A DNA stretch of 64,000 nt from Hippopus hippopus (GCA_946811185.2 OX328101.1:21126122-21190121), one strand, 5' to 3'. Positions 24,134-34,406 are shown, counted from the stretch's first letter. Translations and numbers: made by a program. Notes: generated from the letters alone by a model not told the origin.

Positions 24134-24457
24134 ATTATCCCCCATGGAAGGTGGAGGGATATAGTTTTAGCGTTGTCCGTCCGTCCTTCCGTCCGTCCTT
24201 CCGTCCGTCCTTCCGTCCGTCCTTCCGTCCGTCCGTCTGTCCACATGTCCGTCCGGGACAATATCTCCAATACAACTGGACGGAATTTCATGAAACTTTA
24301 TACATGTGTACAATAACCTATTCTGCCGATATACTCTATTTCTTTTTTTGATTAGATGCAAAATGGCCGACTGGGAGCGATTTTGAGTTACGCGGTTGTG
24401 TTAATTTTTGAAAAGCTCTTTTTCGGCGGGGGATATCATTTCAACGAAATTGCTTGT
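24134..24457 (+). mobile_element. TTATCC-family HINE/pearl-like element, copy 2
   Basis: 5' TTATCCCCCATGGAAGGTGG, then (CCGTCCGTCCTT)n; 3' GCGGGGGATATC, hairpin ATTTC-AAC-GAAAT, tgCTTG before TT. Here the subterminal partner GGGGGATA is an exact inverse of the terminal TATCCCCC, clearer than in copy 1 (12591-12886). Confidence 0.75.
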
Positions 24458-24555
24458 TGGCTTACAAATACATTATTTCAGTAAATATGATTCACGTTAG
24501 CATTTTATATATACAATGACAATCTTGCCAAATTTCATGATGGCACATTATTATA

Positions 24556-26021
24556 TACTGGCGTCCATAAAAAACACCTCACCTGAAAAGTGTGATAGCT
24601 TTGTATATACCTAGAATATATATGTCACTTTTTGCCTACCATAGAATTTTTCACTTCTCTAATCTACTGAAGCATGAAATTTCGTGCCAGTCTGTTATGT
24701 TTGCTTCAACCATGGCTCATGGCACCGTTTTGCCCTACACCCACTGCGTTTTCCCCACGTGGTTATGTCGGTCAAAATTACGCATGTGTAAACAGTAATT
24801 GATTTACAATTAAGTAGTCCAAGCAATATTTTGAAAACATCAATTTCGAAAATGTCAAGACTAAATAATGAAGAATGAGCACACATTTTGGGCATGCTTG
24901 AAAGCGGTCTTTCTCAAAGTCACTTTGCAAGACGCTTTAACATTGCAAGATCAACAATAGTGCGTCTTGTTCGACGGGTAAACGAAACAAGGAGCTTGTC
25001 TGATAGACCCCGACCTGGTGCACCGCGTGTGACGTCTGTACGACAAGACAATTTCATCCGTCAACGTCACTTGCGAAACCGTTTTTCACAGCGCAATCCA
25101 CGACGTCGATGGTTATAGAGAATCGCGGAAGACATGTAAGTTGGAATACAGTAAGGCGACATCTTCGGGAGCTTGGAATATTGTGCAGGCGGCCGTACCG
25201 CGGTGTTGTGCTAACTGGCCACCACCGTCGAGAACGTCGGCAGTGGGCTCAAAACAACATTGGAAGACGTTGGCGTGATGTGGTCTTCAGTGGCGAATCC
25301 CGTTTTAACCTCTCCTGTGCCGAACGTAATGAACGGTACACCCAAAGTTGTGTTCTGGAGCACAACCATTTTGGAGGTGGTGGTGTAATGGTTTGGGCAG
25401 CAATAAACCACACATTTAGAACTGACCTAGTGGTTATTAATGGTAATTTAAGTGCCAGACGGTATGTAAACCAAGTTCTTCGTCCTGTGGTCGCTCCCAT
25501 GTTTCAGCAACGCCGTGGCCTTACATTTCAACATGACAATGCGCACCCTCACATGGCCAGATTTACCAGAAACTCTCTCATGGCCAATAATATTGCCATG
25601 CTGCCATGGCCTGCTAACTCTCCCGATTGTAACCTGATCGAACATATGTGGGACATCCTCAGACGTCGTTTACGTCGACGTAACCCACAGCCACAAAATG
25701 TCCAAGAATTGACAAATGGTCTTCGTGAAGAGTGGGCCCGCAGTCCACGCCATCTCCTGCGTAATCTGTGTGAGTCCATGGGACGGCGACTGCAGGCACT
25801 GTTAACAAGTCAAGGAGGCCATACACGGTATTGATGAATTTTAGGGGGTGAGTTGAAATGGCGGTTAAATTTGTGTAATGTTTAGCTAAACGCTTGTGTC
25901 ATGTAATATGTGTAGAAATATTGACAGTCCATTTCTAATTTACAAAACCATGCATTCGATATTAAATTCATAAAATATGATGCGACAGAGGGAGATGAGG
26001 CGTTTCTTATGGACGTCAGTA
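24556..26021 (+). mobile_element. Tc1-type DNA transposon, inactive
   Basis: 1466 bp, flanked by TA on each side (24554-55, 26022-23). Terminal inverted repeats of about 30 bp: left TACTGGCGTCCATAAAAAAC, right end reading inward TACTGACGTCCATAAGAAAC. One transposase reading region lies between. Confidence 0.85.
24852..25834 (+). pseudogene. Tc1 transposase, inactivated (DD34E type)
   Basis: The product would cut and join DNA at the ends of the host element. An ATG at 24852 begins a short leader that meets TGA at 24876; the same frame continues through an N-terminal helix-turn-helix region and a GRPR-like PRPGAPR segment to about 25095, then shifts frame. The second part (from about 25109) carries the catalytic domain: FQHDN gives the second Asp, and NLIEHMWD gives the Glu, with 34 residues between. 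The first catalytic position, normally FSDESRF, reads FSGESRF (GGC codon near 25292). It ends in GGHTRY, a common Tc1 C-terminus. At least three independent lesions (stop, frameshift, Asp-to-Gly) make activity implausible. Confidence 0.9.
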
Positions 26022-26213
26022 TATGTAGATACTCTGTCCTAAAGCTGGCTACAATGAGTTGGATGGTATCCAATGACAACCCTGCAATATTTATGCAGAT
26101 AATACTTTGTGACCATACCTTGATCTTTTTACAAGGAAAGAATTTATGTATGAGCATGAAGGGGGACCAGCATCCTTGGACATGCATTTTAGATTGCACG
26201 ATGTCATACACAT

Positions 26214-26490
26214 ATCAGCCATGCTCTGGCAAAAAGGGGGCTTAATGTATCTCTGTGATGCATCAACCATGCAAGACATCACATAATTAGGGATCCATAA
26301 AATTCAGGATGTCTAACAACTGACTGTATTATAAGGTAGACTGGTCCTTTGACTTACAGAAAATTGACCAGTAGCGAAAAGTTTTGACCCAGGTCAGCCT
26401 GCACAGACTGCGCAGGCCGACCTGGGTTGATATTTTTACCCCCGAGATGCATTAATTAAGTCTCTTTTTCACAGAGCATGGCTCATAAAC
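26214..26490. mobile_element. M3 MITE, full-length copy
   Basis: Terminal inverted repeats GCCATGCTCTGGCAAAAAGG and the inward-reading GAGCCATGCTCTGTGAAAAA. An internal palindrome (about 26378-26430) pairs GACCCAGGTCAGCCTGC with GCAGGCCGACCTGGGT. Other copies: 52328-52580, 20495-20665, 63806-63883. Confidence 0.7.
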
Positions 26491-26529
26491 ATGTCATGAT
26501 GTAACATTATGTGGGAGGTAACTCATAGA

Positions 26530-26750
26530 GAATAGATGGTTGGTGTCTTGGATGGATTAAGTTTAAACATAACCAATCCAAGACACCAACCATCTATTCT
26601 ATTTATCCTGTCAATCACTGTAACAGAAAAAAACGAAACAAACGAAAAAAAAATACATTGATAAAGACTGTACGTTTTATAAATTTCCGGAGCCAAGCCT
26701 GATTGACTTTCCCAATCCAAGACACCAACCGTCTATTTCATTTATCCTTT
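26530..26750. repeat. Hairpin plus a third copy of its arm
   Basis: 26532-26601 is a hairpin with arms AATAGATGGTTGGTGTCTTGG and its inverse. A further direct copy of the right arm (CCAATCCAAGACACCAACC, GTCTATTTCATTTATCC) is at 26713-26749. Confidence 0.75.
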
Positions 26751-27720
26751 TTCTCAATTATAATCTAAAATGCGACTAAATTGCACATTTCGCTCGAAAT
26801 AAGGCACACATTGACATCTTTCTCACTGGATCTATGAGAAACTTTAAAAAATGAAGAACCGTGTTTACAAAACCCTCTGGATTATGCAGAGCTGCAACAA
26901 TGACGTCATGAATGATATTGGCTGCGTCATAATTATTAAACGTGACGTATATCTGCAGAAAAATATTGTGGTGAAGAAGTTTTAACATAACAGACTTAAA
27001 TAAACGAGCAAAAGTATTCGCTAGCGATTGATTAATTCATTAGGGCAGTAAGACGCTTGGCTGAAAATAGTTCCAGTTAGCAGGTGCCCACTTAGTGGTC
27101 ACGTGACCAACTGACGGATAACAAAAAAAATATACAGCACCCTGTTATCGGATCGAAACTGTAGAAGGTGACAGGATAAAATGACAACCTGCTTATCAAT
27201 TTCAAATGTTCTCCAGACAAAATGGTTGTAACTCAGTTACCGTTTTGCATGAAGAAAATTTGTGGATCTGAGATACAACCTTTTTTGACTTTTTAGATTT
27301 TCTCTGTCAATATTTGTGGAAAATATTTGTAGAGATTATGTATTAATATAGGGTTAATTCACGTTTTTGAGGTCATTAACATTCGCAGAGGCCTGAAAAA
27401 TGGTTTAACGCCCGAGTGCCCCCAAAGGCACATTTTATGCAATAATGGATTTATATGACAAAAAATGTAAAAGAGTCATTTTTGACAAAAAAGGGAGTTA
27501 CAAGCGTTTCACCTGCAATCTGCTGTTGTTGAAAAGATGAATGTCATTATGCAAGTAAATAAGTCTTTACACTCGATAGAGTCCAATATGCAGCTCCTCT
27601 CTTGGGATATTATTTTGATCCGCATGCACGAAATGGTTTCATCTCTGGAAGAAAAGTGCTTTGTAATTGTCTATTTTAATCCTTAACCTAGAAATTCTTT
27701 GTCTAACCTGATGAATAAAG
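26751..27720. other. No gene seen
   Basis: A longer single-copy-looking stretch. CRE-like TGACGTCA (about 26901), GTGACG and CACGTG motifs occur at 26.9-27.1 kb, but no start codon, splice pattern or coding bias accompanies them. Confidence 0.35.
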
Positions 27721-27722
27721 CC

Positions 27723-27913
27723 AGTGCTCCAGATAGAGGGAGTGATTTTGATTTCATAATTGAAAATATTAATTATTCTCAACTAAACCCTATGTTATGG
27801 GTACACATTAGAATCGTCTCAAGACAACTCTAATGTGTATCCACAACACAGGGTTTGGAAGAGAAATAACAGATTTAGAATGCTATAACTCCCTCTTATC
27901 TGGAGCTCTGAAT
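27723..27913. mobile_element. Palindromic MITE, CTCCAGATAGAGGGAG type
   Basis: Outer arms GTGCTCCAGATAGAGGGAG and its inverse CTCCCTCTTATCTGGAGCTC. The centre pairs AAACCCTATGTTATGGGTAC, ACATTAGA with TCTAATGTGTATCCACAACA, CAGGGTTT. Only one copy in the window. Confidence 0.7.
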
Positions 27914-27914
27914 T

Positions 27915-28060
27915 AAAGCTTTCTGAAACATTGTGGAGTCAGGGGGAAAATGATTGCAAGTTGCAACCAGCATATAATCCTTCTCCGACAATGTTTTTAA
28001 CCCCTTCTTAGACATACCCTATCATTCAAACTGCAAGATTTGCTCCTTTTCCCATGTTAT
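27915..28060 (+). mobile_element. M1 MITE, diverged
   Basis: GAAACATTGTGGAGTCAGGG, TGCAACCAGCATATAATCC, CGACAATGTTTTTAACCCC in M1 order. Confidence 0.5.
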
Positions 28061-28204
28061 TTTTTTTTCTGTAAAGACAAATTCATCATTTAAGCTAGAC
28101 ATGTTTGTTGGGACAGATCCAGTGGGAACAATCACAGCAAAGCATATGTAGATGTAGATTCTGAACTTTTCATTTCACCTACTAGTTACTTGAAATTCAA
28201 TCTC

Positions 28205-28400
28205 ATCATCCTTGCAATGTATAATACCCATTTAAGTTAAATGAAAGTTTCAAGCCCATTTCAAAAATCTGAATGTTGCTATTATAGAGAAATTTTTTGG
28301 GGAAAAATATTTCCTTATTGGACAGAGTAGATCAAAGATCTGTGCAGTCTGATCTTGATCTACGCTGTCCATGAAAGGTCCTTGAGTTGTGCTTAGCAGT
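28205..28400 (-). mobile_element. M2 hairpin MITE, diverged
   Basis: TAGATCAAAGATCTGTGCAG, TCTGATCTTGATCTACGCTG, TCC, with an A/T-rich arm carrying GGGGAAAAATATTTCC as in the copy at 48305-48530, in inverse orientation. Confidence 0.6.
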
Positions 28401-28424
28401 CTCAAGGTTAGATACAGGATCTAA

Positions 28425-28612
28425 CAATCATGAGAAAAGGAGGTTTTTGAAAACATTTTATGAAAAGGAGAAAAAGCTGGTATATCTAGCATTTTCTCCT
28501 TTTCCCACAATGTTTCAACACATTTCAAAGATATATTCTTGCATCGCAGCCACATTCAATTTCTTTATGCTTTCAATCTTGACTTGTCTAAAATTTCAGT
28601 GATAACTGGTGA
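28425..28612 (+). mobile_element. M1 MITE
   Basis: TTTTGAAAACATTTTATGAA, AAGGAGAAAAAGCTGG / CTAGCATTTTCTCCTTTTC, CCACAATG; the right arm keeps TGCTTTCAATCTTGACTTG. Confidence 0.7.
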
Positions 28613-28635
28613 AGACTTATTAATTTCCCTGTGTT

Positions 28636-28790
28636 TTAACGACCCTGAGGGGGGGGAGGCTTTTGAAAACATTGTAAAAAAAAAAGGAGAAAATGCTGGT
28701 AATCTGCACTATCGTCCTTTCCCATATTTTCTATTGATTCAAAAGAAATTCCCGTCATATAAGTTAGGCTTAGGCTGAAATTTTGTTATC
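28636..28790 (+). mobile_element. M1 MITE, partial
   Basis: TTTTAACGACCCTGAGG, GAAAACATTGTAAAAAAAAA, GGAGAAAATGCTGG and a decayed right half. Confidence 0.6.
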
Positions 28791-28879
28791 TGAGAAAGCG
28801 TTATGGACCCCCCGTTACTATGCTGGTTGACTAAATCAGGTGCTGAAAATTGTAATAAGTGAATAGTTACTGATGTTTT

Positions 28880-29145
28880 AACATTTTACCACACAATGCC
28901 GACTTTTAACTATCCGAAGAAAGAGGCCTTTTGAAAACAGGAACTTTTTAACTACACTAGCAAAAAGGCATTTTCTTCCTTAGGAAAAGGAGGAAATGCT
29001 GGTAACCAGCATTTTCTCCTTTTCCCACAATGTTTTCTACCCGATCAAAGAAAACTTGCACCTTTTGAGCCAGATTGAAGTTGTCATCTGCAAATGCTTT
29101 CAATTTGGACAAGGCCACAATTTTGTCGTCTGGTAAAGGTATACA
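28880..29145 (+). mobile_element. M1 MITE with small internal insertion
   Basis: Left end CATTTTACCACACAATGCCG; AGAAAGAGGCCTTTTGAAAA, then about 45 bp of extra sequence, then GGAAATGCTGGTAACCAGC and CTCCTTTTCCCACAATG; right end TTTTGTCGTCTGGTAAAG. Confidence 0.75.
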
Positions 29146-29249
29146 GGGTGTTTCATAATATCTGTCCTTATTCCATCCTCGATGACCCAGTTTCTGTTCA
29201 TTCTGTAATGGGCTCTTGGTTATTTTGCCAACCGATAAAATCTTCTTGT

Positions 29250-29506
29250 TTATAACCACACATTCTAGACCTATATTAATTGGTATGGGGCTTTATCTTA
29301 TGGACCTCTACCAGGATTCAAGTAATTATAGCTTTGTGGTAAAAAAATGGCTTTGCCCTGGGGTCATAACTTTCTTGTTGGGTTTTATAGCAAAAATTTT
29401 GTATGTCTTCTAGTTTGAAACCAATTGGCCAAGTATTGTAATGTTTTGGCTTGTAATATTTTTACTTATTAGCCAGTGGAGCGATACAGGGCCATCATGG
29501 CCCTCT
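29250..29506 (+). mobile_element. 3' fragment of an AGCTCT-family HINE-like element
   Basis: Ends AGCCAGTGGAGCGATACAGG, GCCATCATGGCCCTC before TTTTTTTT: subterminal partner and 3' hairpin as in 471-1627. The 5' half is missing or unrecognisable. Confidence 0.5.
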
Positions 29507-30035
29507 TTTTTTTCACGAAGAGTGATGTTCCTTATATCCACTTACACTAGTAATAAGTACTGTAGGTCACATAAAACAGAAGATAGGCTCCATCCAACAC
29601 TTTGGGTTCAATTGCTCCAACAGATGTGCACAAGAAATATTTTTAAAAAAAAAAAAAAAAGATAGACCGATACATTTGCCAGCAAATAGGCAGGGGCCCT
29701 TAGAATAAAACATGGCTACATTTTTTTGACCAATCACAAATTTCTATTTTATCATTTGTTATCAATGCCAAAAAAGTAATTTAATAGAACATTCAGTTAC
29801 GCCAAAAAAGGTAGGGTGTAAAAACTCCACCTTTCCTTGCATAAGTTTACTTCTCATAGTAAAAAAAAAGAAAGGGAGATCAATTCTGACAGATTTTCTT
29901 TGAAGACCACCAGTTTTTCCCCTAGTCTTCTGATACCTCAAGATGAGTACCAAAATTCTAGATCTATTGGGCAGATGATAAAATCCTCAGTCGAAGCAGA
30001 AAATTGTCCACCATTACTATTTACTTAGACAGTGC
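29507..30035. repeat. Unassigned DNA with a short dispersed repeat
   Basis: 29690-29800 (AAATAGGCAGGGGCCC, TTGACCAATCACAAATTTCT) matches 53795-53875 (AAATAGGCCCACAG, TCGACCAATCGCAAATTTCT, ACCAATACCAAGAAG). No gene recognised. Confidence 0.4.
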
Positions 30036-30302
30036 TATGGTCCGGAGTGCAGTGATGTTAAGAAATTGATAAGGAATTATCTGCTGTATTTTGTTAGTAA
30101 AGAAGATGCTTAAAATTCATGTTACCAGGCATGCTCATATATAGCAACTGGACAAAGTGGAAGACGCAAAACGATCAAAGACCCAAGTGACAAATATGCC
30201 AACGTAACACAAGAAGCCCTGAACTTGTTTGAATTAAGAAATCGATGTACACTCTGTGTCAGAAGAAGAAAAAGAAAACAACAACCACTAGAGTCGTTTT
30301 GA
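30036..30302 (+). pseudogene. Remnant of a retroelement-type integrase zinc-binding region
   Basis: The frame reads LIRNYLLYFVSKEDA, a TAA (30111-30113), then YIATGQSGRRKTIKDPSDKY and ANVTQEALNLF, and C-x2-C (RCTLC) in a basic tail before TGA at about 30300. 'YANVTQEA' and the 'ATGxxGR' context resemble the H2C2 region that precedes the catalytic core in gypsy-type and KRBA2-like integrases. The His expected in GHGG reads Gln (GQSG), so zinc binding is probably lost. CAG at 30126-28 also looks like a splice acceptor, so one exon of a rearranged gene is an alternative. It lies 2.5 kb upstream of the integrase core at 32872 on the same strand and may be part of the same element. Assignment is from pattern memory. 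Confidence 0.45.
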
Positions 30303-31044
30303 GGTCATTTTTTCCAAAAAAAACTTTAGTTCCCATGCAATAGTAGACTAGAAAGACACGCAGTGCATGACGAGGGTATAGTATAAATATTGATAATGAT
30401 CTACCCACTCGTCACAACTCAGCTGATTCCGTACGTACATCTAACCTCGTCTGTATAACGGTTGTTTCCATTTGAACTGCCAATCACGTGATCTTATACA
30501 TGGCAGCGCCACTGTAAGTCGTTTAGCAGCGACATAAACAACCTCGAAAAAGTTATTCACATCTATCTATCTGTCGGTGAAAACTTCAATCGGAATAGAT
30601 AAACCACGTTAAAAAATGAATGTACGAACTGTTTGTCAACTGAAATATAGTTAGAAAGATTTCGCTATAAAATTGAGACTCAACTTTTCTTTTTTACGAG
30701 GAGTCTTACAATTTTCAGAAAGGTAGACCTATGTATTTCCGGCAATGACGTGTGCCGTGTAGGTGCATATCAAGCTACCACAGATACAGCCAAGAGACTT
30801 GATGGCTTCCATCACCCAAGGTGTGCCAAATGATGATCTACCAAGATCAAAACTAGTACTCTAAGTATTGTAAGTACCGGACTGAAAATGTGTTCAGGAA
30901 ATACGCCCGTGATTGATCAGAGGAAACAGAGGTACAGGAGTTATTGTCCTAGAAAGACACATCAACCTGATGAGTTATATTGTTGATTTGTCAGCTCGGA
31001 CAACATTCCCATTTCTATCAGCAAGGTAATTGATGCATTCGTTT
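30303..31044. other. No gene seen; promoter-like composition at one spot
   Basis: 30380-30530 contains TATAAATAT, CAATCACGTGATC (E-box in a CCAAT-like context) and ATGGCAGCGCCACTGTAAGT, which looks like a short first codon set followed by a splice donor. Nothing downstream supports a gene, so this is only a note. Confidence 0.2.
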
Positions 31045-31693
31045 TTATACACCGCCGGAGGCGACGTATATTGGCGTCAACTTCTCCATCTGTCTATCCA
31101 TCCGTCCCTTCGTCCGTCCGTACGTCCATTTCTTGTGAACGCAACTCCTCCCACATTTCTTGACGGATTTAGATAAAATTTTCACAATGTTTCTTCTCAT
31201 CATGCGACCTAGCGCATATTATTAAGGTTTTGCGATTCATAGCTGCGTCATGGAAAAAGGGGGCTTCATGTTATATTTCATTTTTCACCAATATCTCTTT
31301 AATTACTGGACATATCTCAATGGATTTGGATGAGATTTTCACAGATCATGTGACCTAGCGCATATTGTCAGTGTTTTTGAATTTATTGCTGTGTCATGGA
31401 AAAAGGGGACTTCATGTCAAATTTAATTTTTCATCGATGCATCTCCAACTAATGGACATAATTTCATGAAACTTCATATTTTCATTGGTTAATCAAAGCC
31501 AGTGACCAGTGAGTCCGTCGTGCATCTGTCTGTCCATCCATCAGTCCGTGAGTAAACCTTTTAGATCACAAGTAACACATATCCATTGAGCTACCCAGGC
31601 AGGTGCTAGAAATTCCAACACTTTAGTCTCTATAGCTAGCTGCTTGAAATAGCAGCCATGTGGCGGGGGTATATTGTAACGACGGCACTCTTG
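31045..31693 (+). mobile_element. TATACACC-family HINE/pearl-like element, full copy
   Basis: 5' TTATACACCGCCGGAGGCGA, then (CCGT)n; two or three internal units with GACCTAGCGCATATT and CATGGAAAAAGGGGGCTTCA; 3' GGCGGGGGTATATTG, CGACGGCACTCTTG before TT. The terminal TATAC-CC and subterminal GGGGGTATA are inverse. Related copy: 7960-8671. Confidence 0.7.
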
Positions 31694-32114
31694 TTATATA
31701 TGCACGAGTTGCATGTATACTTAATTAGCAAACCTAGCACTTTAAAGAGTCTCAGAGCCGAATACTCTGAAGGAGTTATTATGTATATAGGCCATGTGTA
31801 CCATGAATCAGCAAATAAACAATGAAAATGCACTCAAATTCTATTAAGGCCTTTCCTTCCTTTCTTCGAAATCGAAAAAAAAAAGTACCATTTTTTTTTT
31901 TAAGAAAACAATCAGATGTTGTTCAAAAAACATTTCATTGATAAATAAGCACAAGGGAAGTCCGAGACGGATTGCAGCGTCTTAGAGCGCTCGGCAATCA
32001 CGGCAAACGCATATAGGTAAACCTACCCGACTTTTTCTTTTTTTTGAAAACGTAACACGTAATTATCGCACATCATACATTTGATCAATTATAATAATGA
32101 TGATGATTATAATA
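31694..32114. other. No gene seen
   Basis: AT-rich with A- and T-runs and an ATAATGATGATG-like microsatellite at 32090-32115. Confidence 0.4.
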
Positions 32115-32579
32115 ATAACCCCCACCTACGAAGTAGAGGGGGCTATACTAGTTTCACCATGTCTGTCTGTCCTTCCGTTCGTAGACTTTTTCGTTTCCGT
32201 GCACTAACTCAAGTCATTTGATTTAGGACCATGAAACTTTATTCAAGAGTTGCCCCCTGACTCAAGGAGGTGCCCTATTGTTTTGGTGTCGCTTGGATCA
32301 AAAGTCAAGGTCACAGTCGAACTTTGTTTGAAATTTGTTTCCGCGCTAAACTCTACAGGATTTGACCCTAGACCATGAGATTTTTTATACAAGTGTTGTG
32401 CATGATCGAAGGAGATGTCCATTAGTTGTTTGGTACACACGGGTCAAAGATCTAGGTCACAGATGATATTTGTGTATAAAATTATTTCCATTCTCAGATT
32501 TTGCTGCTACAGTTTTACAATGTGCTGGTGTATGTGTGGATGGGTGGGTGGGTATTCGTCCGCTTTGCGACAGTTCTAG
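32115..32579 (+). mobile_element. HINE/pearl-like element, AACCCCCACC family
   Basis: 5' ATAACCCCCACCTACGAAGT with partner AGAGGGGGCTATA; TGTCTGTCTGTCC run; two internal units with CAAGGTCACAG and a GGAGATGCCC-like segment; 3' GGGTGGGTATTCGTC, GCGACAGTTCTAG before TTT. Confidence 0.6.
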
Positions 32580-32871
32580 TTTAGAAATATTATGACCGGG
32601 GAGGCATTTTTCTATCTAAGATAATGAACGGGGTTCCTTATTCCATCATTCATTACTCAGCTTTACGAAGTTACAAAGGAAGGAAAAGGCTTAAAGGTAC
32701 TATCTCACCGAATCTTAACAAAAATAAGAAATAATTAGCAATTCAATACAGTAAATACAATAAATACAGTAACATTATTTGATTTGCGAGTTTGCTTGTC
32801 AGTTACCATTATGCAAAGATAAATTATTGATTTAAATAAGCAATGCAAAATTCTTTACATTTTTAAATTCC

Positions 32872-34406
32872 AGGAAAAAGTTCATTGTCGTAATACGAGA
32901 ATATTTGACAAAATGGGTGGCAGCTGAAAGGATTCCAGACAAGTCATCTGAAACGGTACTATCAGTATTTACGAAGTTTGTCACGACACGTGGTTGCCCC
33001 AGCGTTTTAATAACGGATCAGGGGAGACAATTCTGCAACGACATGAACGACAAATTTTGTAAGCAATTTGGGATTGAACATCGAATTGCATCAGCATATC
33101 ATACCCAAACAGGAGGTCATACTGAAAGATTTAACCGGACTTTGTGTTACATGCTTGTGCACTGTGTAGATACGTCGCAGAAGGATTGGGACATTAAGTT
33201 ACATTATTAGTTGTACGGTCAGGTGGCAGGGGACTTGAAAACTTGTTCAAGGCTGTGGTGAATCATGTCGCCCCGAGCCGAAGGCGAGGTGGCGACATGA
33301 TTCGACACAGCCGTGAACAAGTTTCCAAGTCCCCTACCACCTGACCGTACAACGAATTTATTATACTGCAAAATTTTACCATTCGAACGTGTGTTAAGCG
33401 AAATTTACCTGGTTATTTTTTTTGTTTCAAAAATTGAGTACGCTGACGAAGTAGAATTTCCCTTCTGAGTGCCTCAATTCACTGAAAACTGGCGTCACTG
33501 GGAACTGACGTCACTGAAACCTTGGAAAAACGTGCAGTTTCCTGCATAATCTTGATGTTAATCTTGATCGACGCCGCCATTTTGGATGTTGTGTTGAAAG
33601 TGTAGTCATGTATACGTGGCTCCCGAAAGGGAAACTGCTTTTATGTGGGTTTTGCCAGTGTACATGATATATATTTTCGGGGCAGATTATCCAATCAGAT
33701 CACGAAAAATTTCTTTGCAGTATAAATAATACGTACTGTTTGCATATAGAACATCTAAACATGAGTCGACAAAGCAAACACCATTCTATCTTATGTTTGG
33801 AAGGCATGCACGCTTACCAATAAAAATAGACATAGCTATACAATCGGGTGATAAGCAAGACCGTGAAATGCCACTACAGGAAATAACAGACTCGTTCATT
33901 AAACTGTCGTGCAACAGAAAAGAAACGTCGTCCAACATAAAAACGGCACAATCGAAGCAGAAGAAATATTACGATTCTTCACTACCTACAAACGATACAG
34001 GAGGTTTTGAAGTCGGCGACCAAAAGTCCTTGTTCACAACATCGGAAAATTAAGGAGAAAAGGAGAGAAACTAGGTCTTAAATGGAAAGGACCATTTAAA
34101 ATTACAAAAGTAACTGGAAAGGGCACTTACTTCCTCGAAGGAATGAAAACCAATGTAAGTGGGAACAGACTGACTAGCTATGGTCAAAGAAAGGACGATG
34201 CTGCTTGTGAAAGTCCTACAAATAACAACACTGAAAAGCGAGCTACTGAAAGCCCTACAAGTGATCACAGTCCAATAAACAAACAGACAGAAACCGAAGC
34301 AGAGAACAAAGCATTTCAAAGTCCTCCAAAAACTCGCGATCAATCTGACTATAATCTCCCTCCAAAAAAAAGAGAGAAGAGTTTCGCAAGAAGATCTTAC
34401 AAGTAA
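32872..34406 (+). pseudogene. Ty3/gypsy-type integrase, core and C-terminal region, disrupted
   Basis: The protein would insert retroelement cDNA into chromosomes. The frame opens at about 32872 after a CAG that looks like a splice acceptor or truncation edge. The core shows EYLTKWVAAERIPDKS, LITDQGRQF (second catalytic Asp) and QTGGHTERFNRTL (Glu), with 35 residues between Asp and Glu. The position normally held by the first Asp (VVxDYLTKW) reads VIREYLTKW, so the triad looks incomplete. A 523 bp transposon (33207-33729) breaks the frame after DIKLHY; it resumes after the insertion with the gypsy-typical AYRTSKHESTKQTPF and FGRHARLP. A frameshift near 34025 precedes the C-terminal GPFKITKVTGKGTYFLEG (GPY/F-like) segment, followed by a polar Ser/Thr/Glu-rich linker. 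The same strand continues into the OTU-like frame at 34372. Confidence 0.8.
33207..33729 (+). mobile_element. TA-flanked non-autonomous transposon with subterminal hairpin, copy A
   Basis: TA duplications at 33205-06 and 33730-31. Imperfect terminal inverted repeats TTAGTTGTACGG and, from the right, TTATTTATACTG. The first 145 bp are a long hairpin (GTACGGTCAGGTGGCAGGGG against its inverse). The host integrase frame defines the empty site: removing the element and one TA leaves ...LHYVLFAYR.... A fuller copy in opposite orientation is at 59112-60020. It carries GCCGCCATTTTGG (33573-33585) and TGACGTCA. No coding frame. Confidence 0.85.

Noticed and set aside
24151..24351. Arg-Pro-Ser repeat protein (RPSFRPSFRPSF)
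   Set aside because: Translation of a CCGTCCTT microsatellite inside a HINE-like element.
30380..30530. Promoter plus first exon (TATA-like, E-box, ATG and GTAAGT)
   Set aside because: Individual motifs are common by chance and no downstream exon could be linked.
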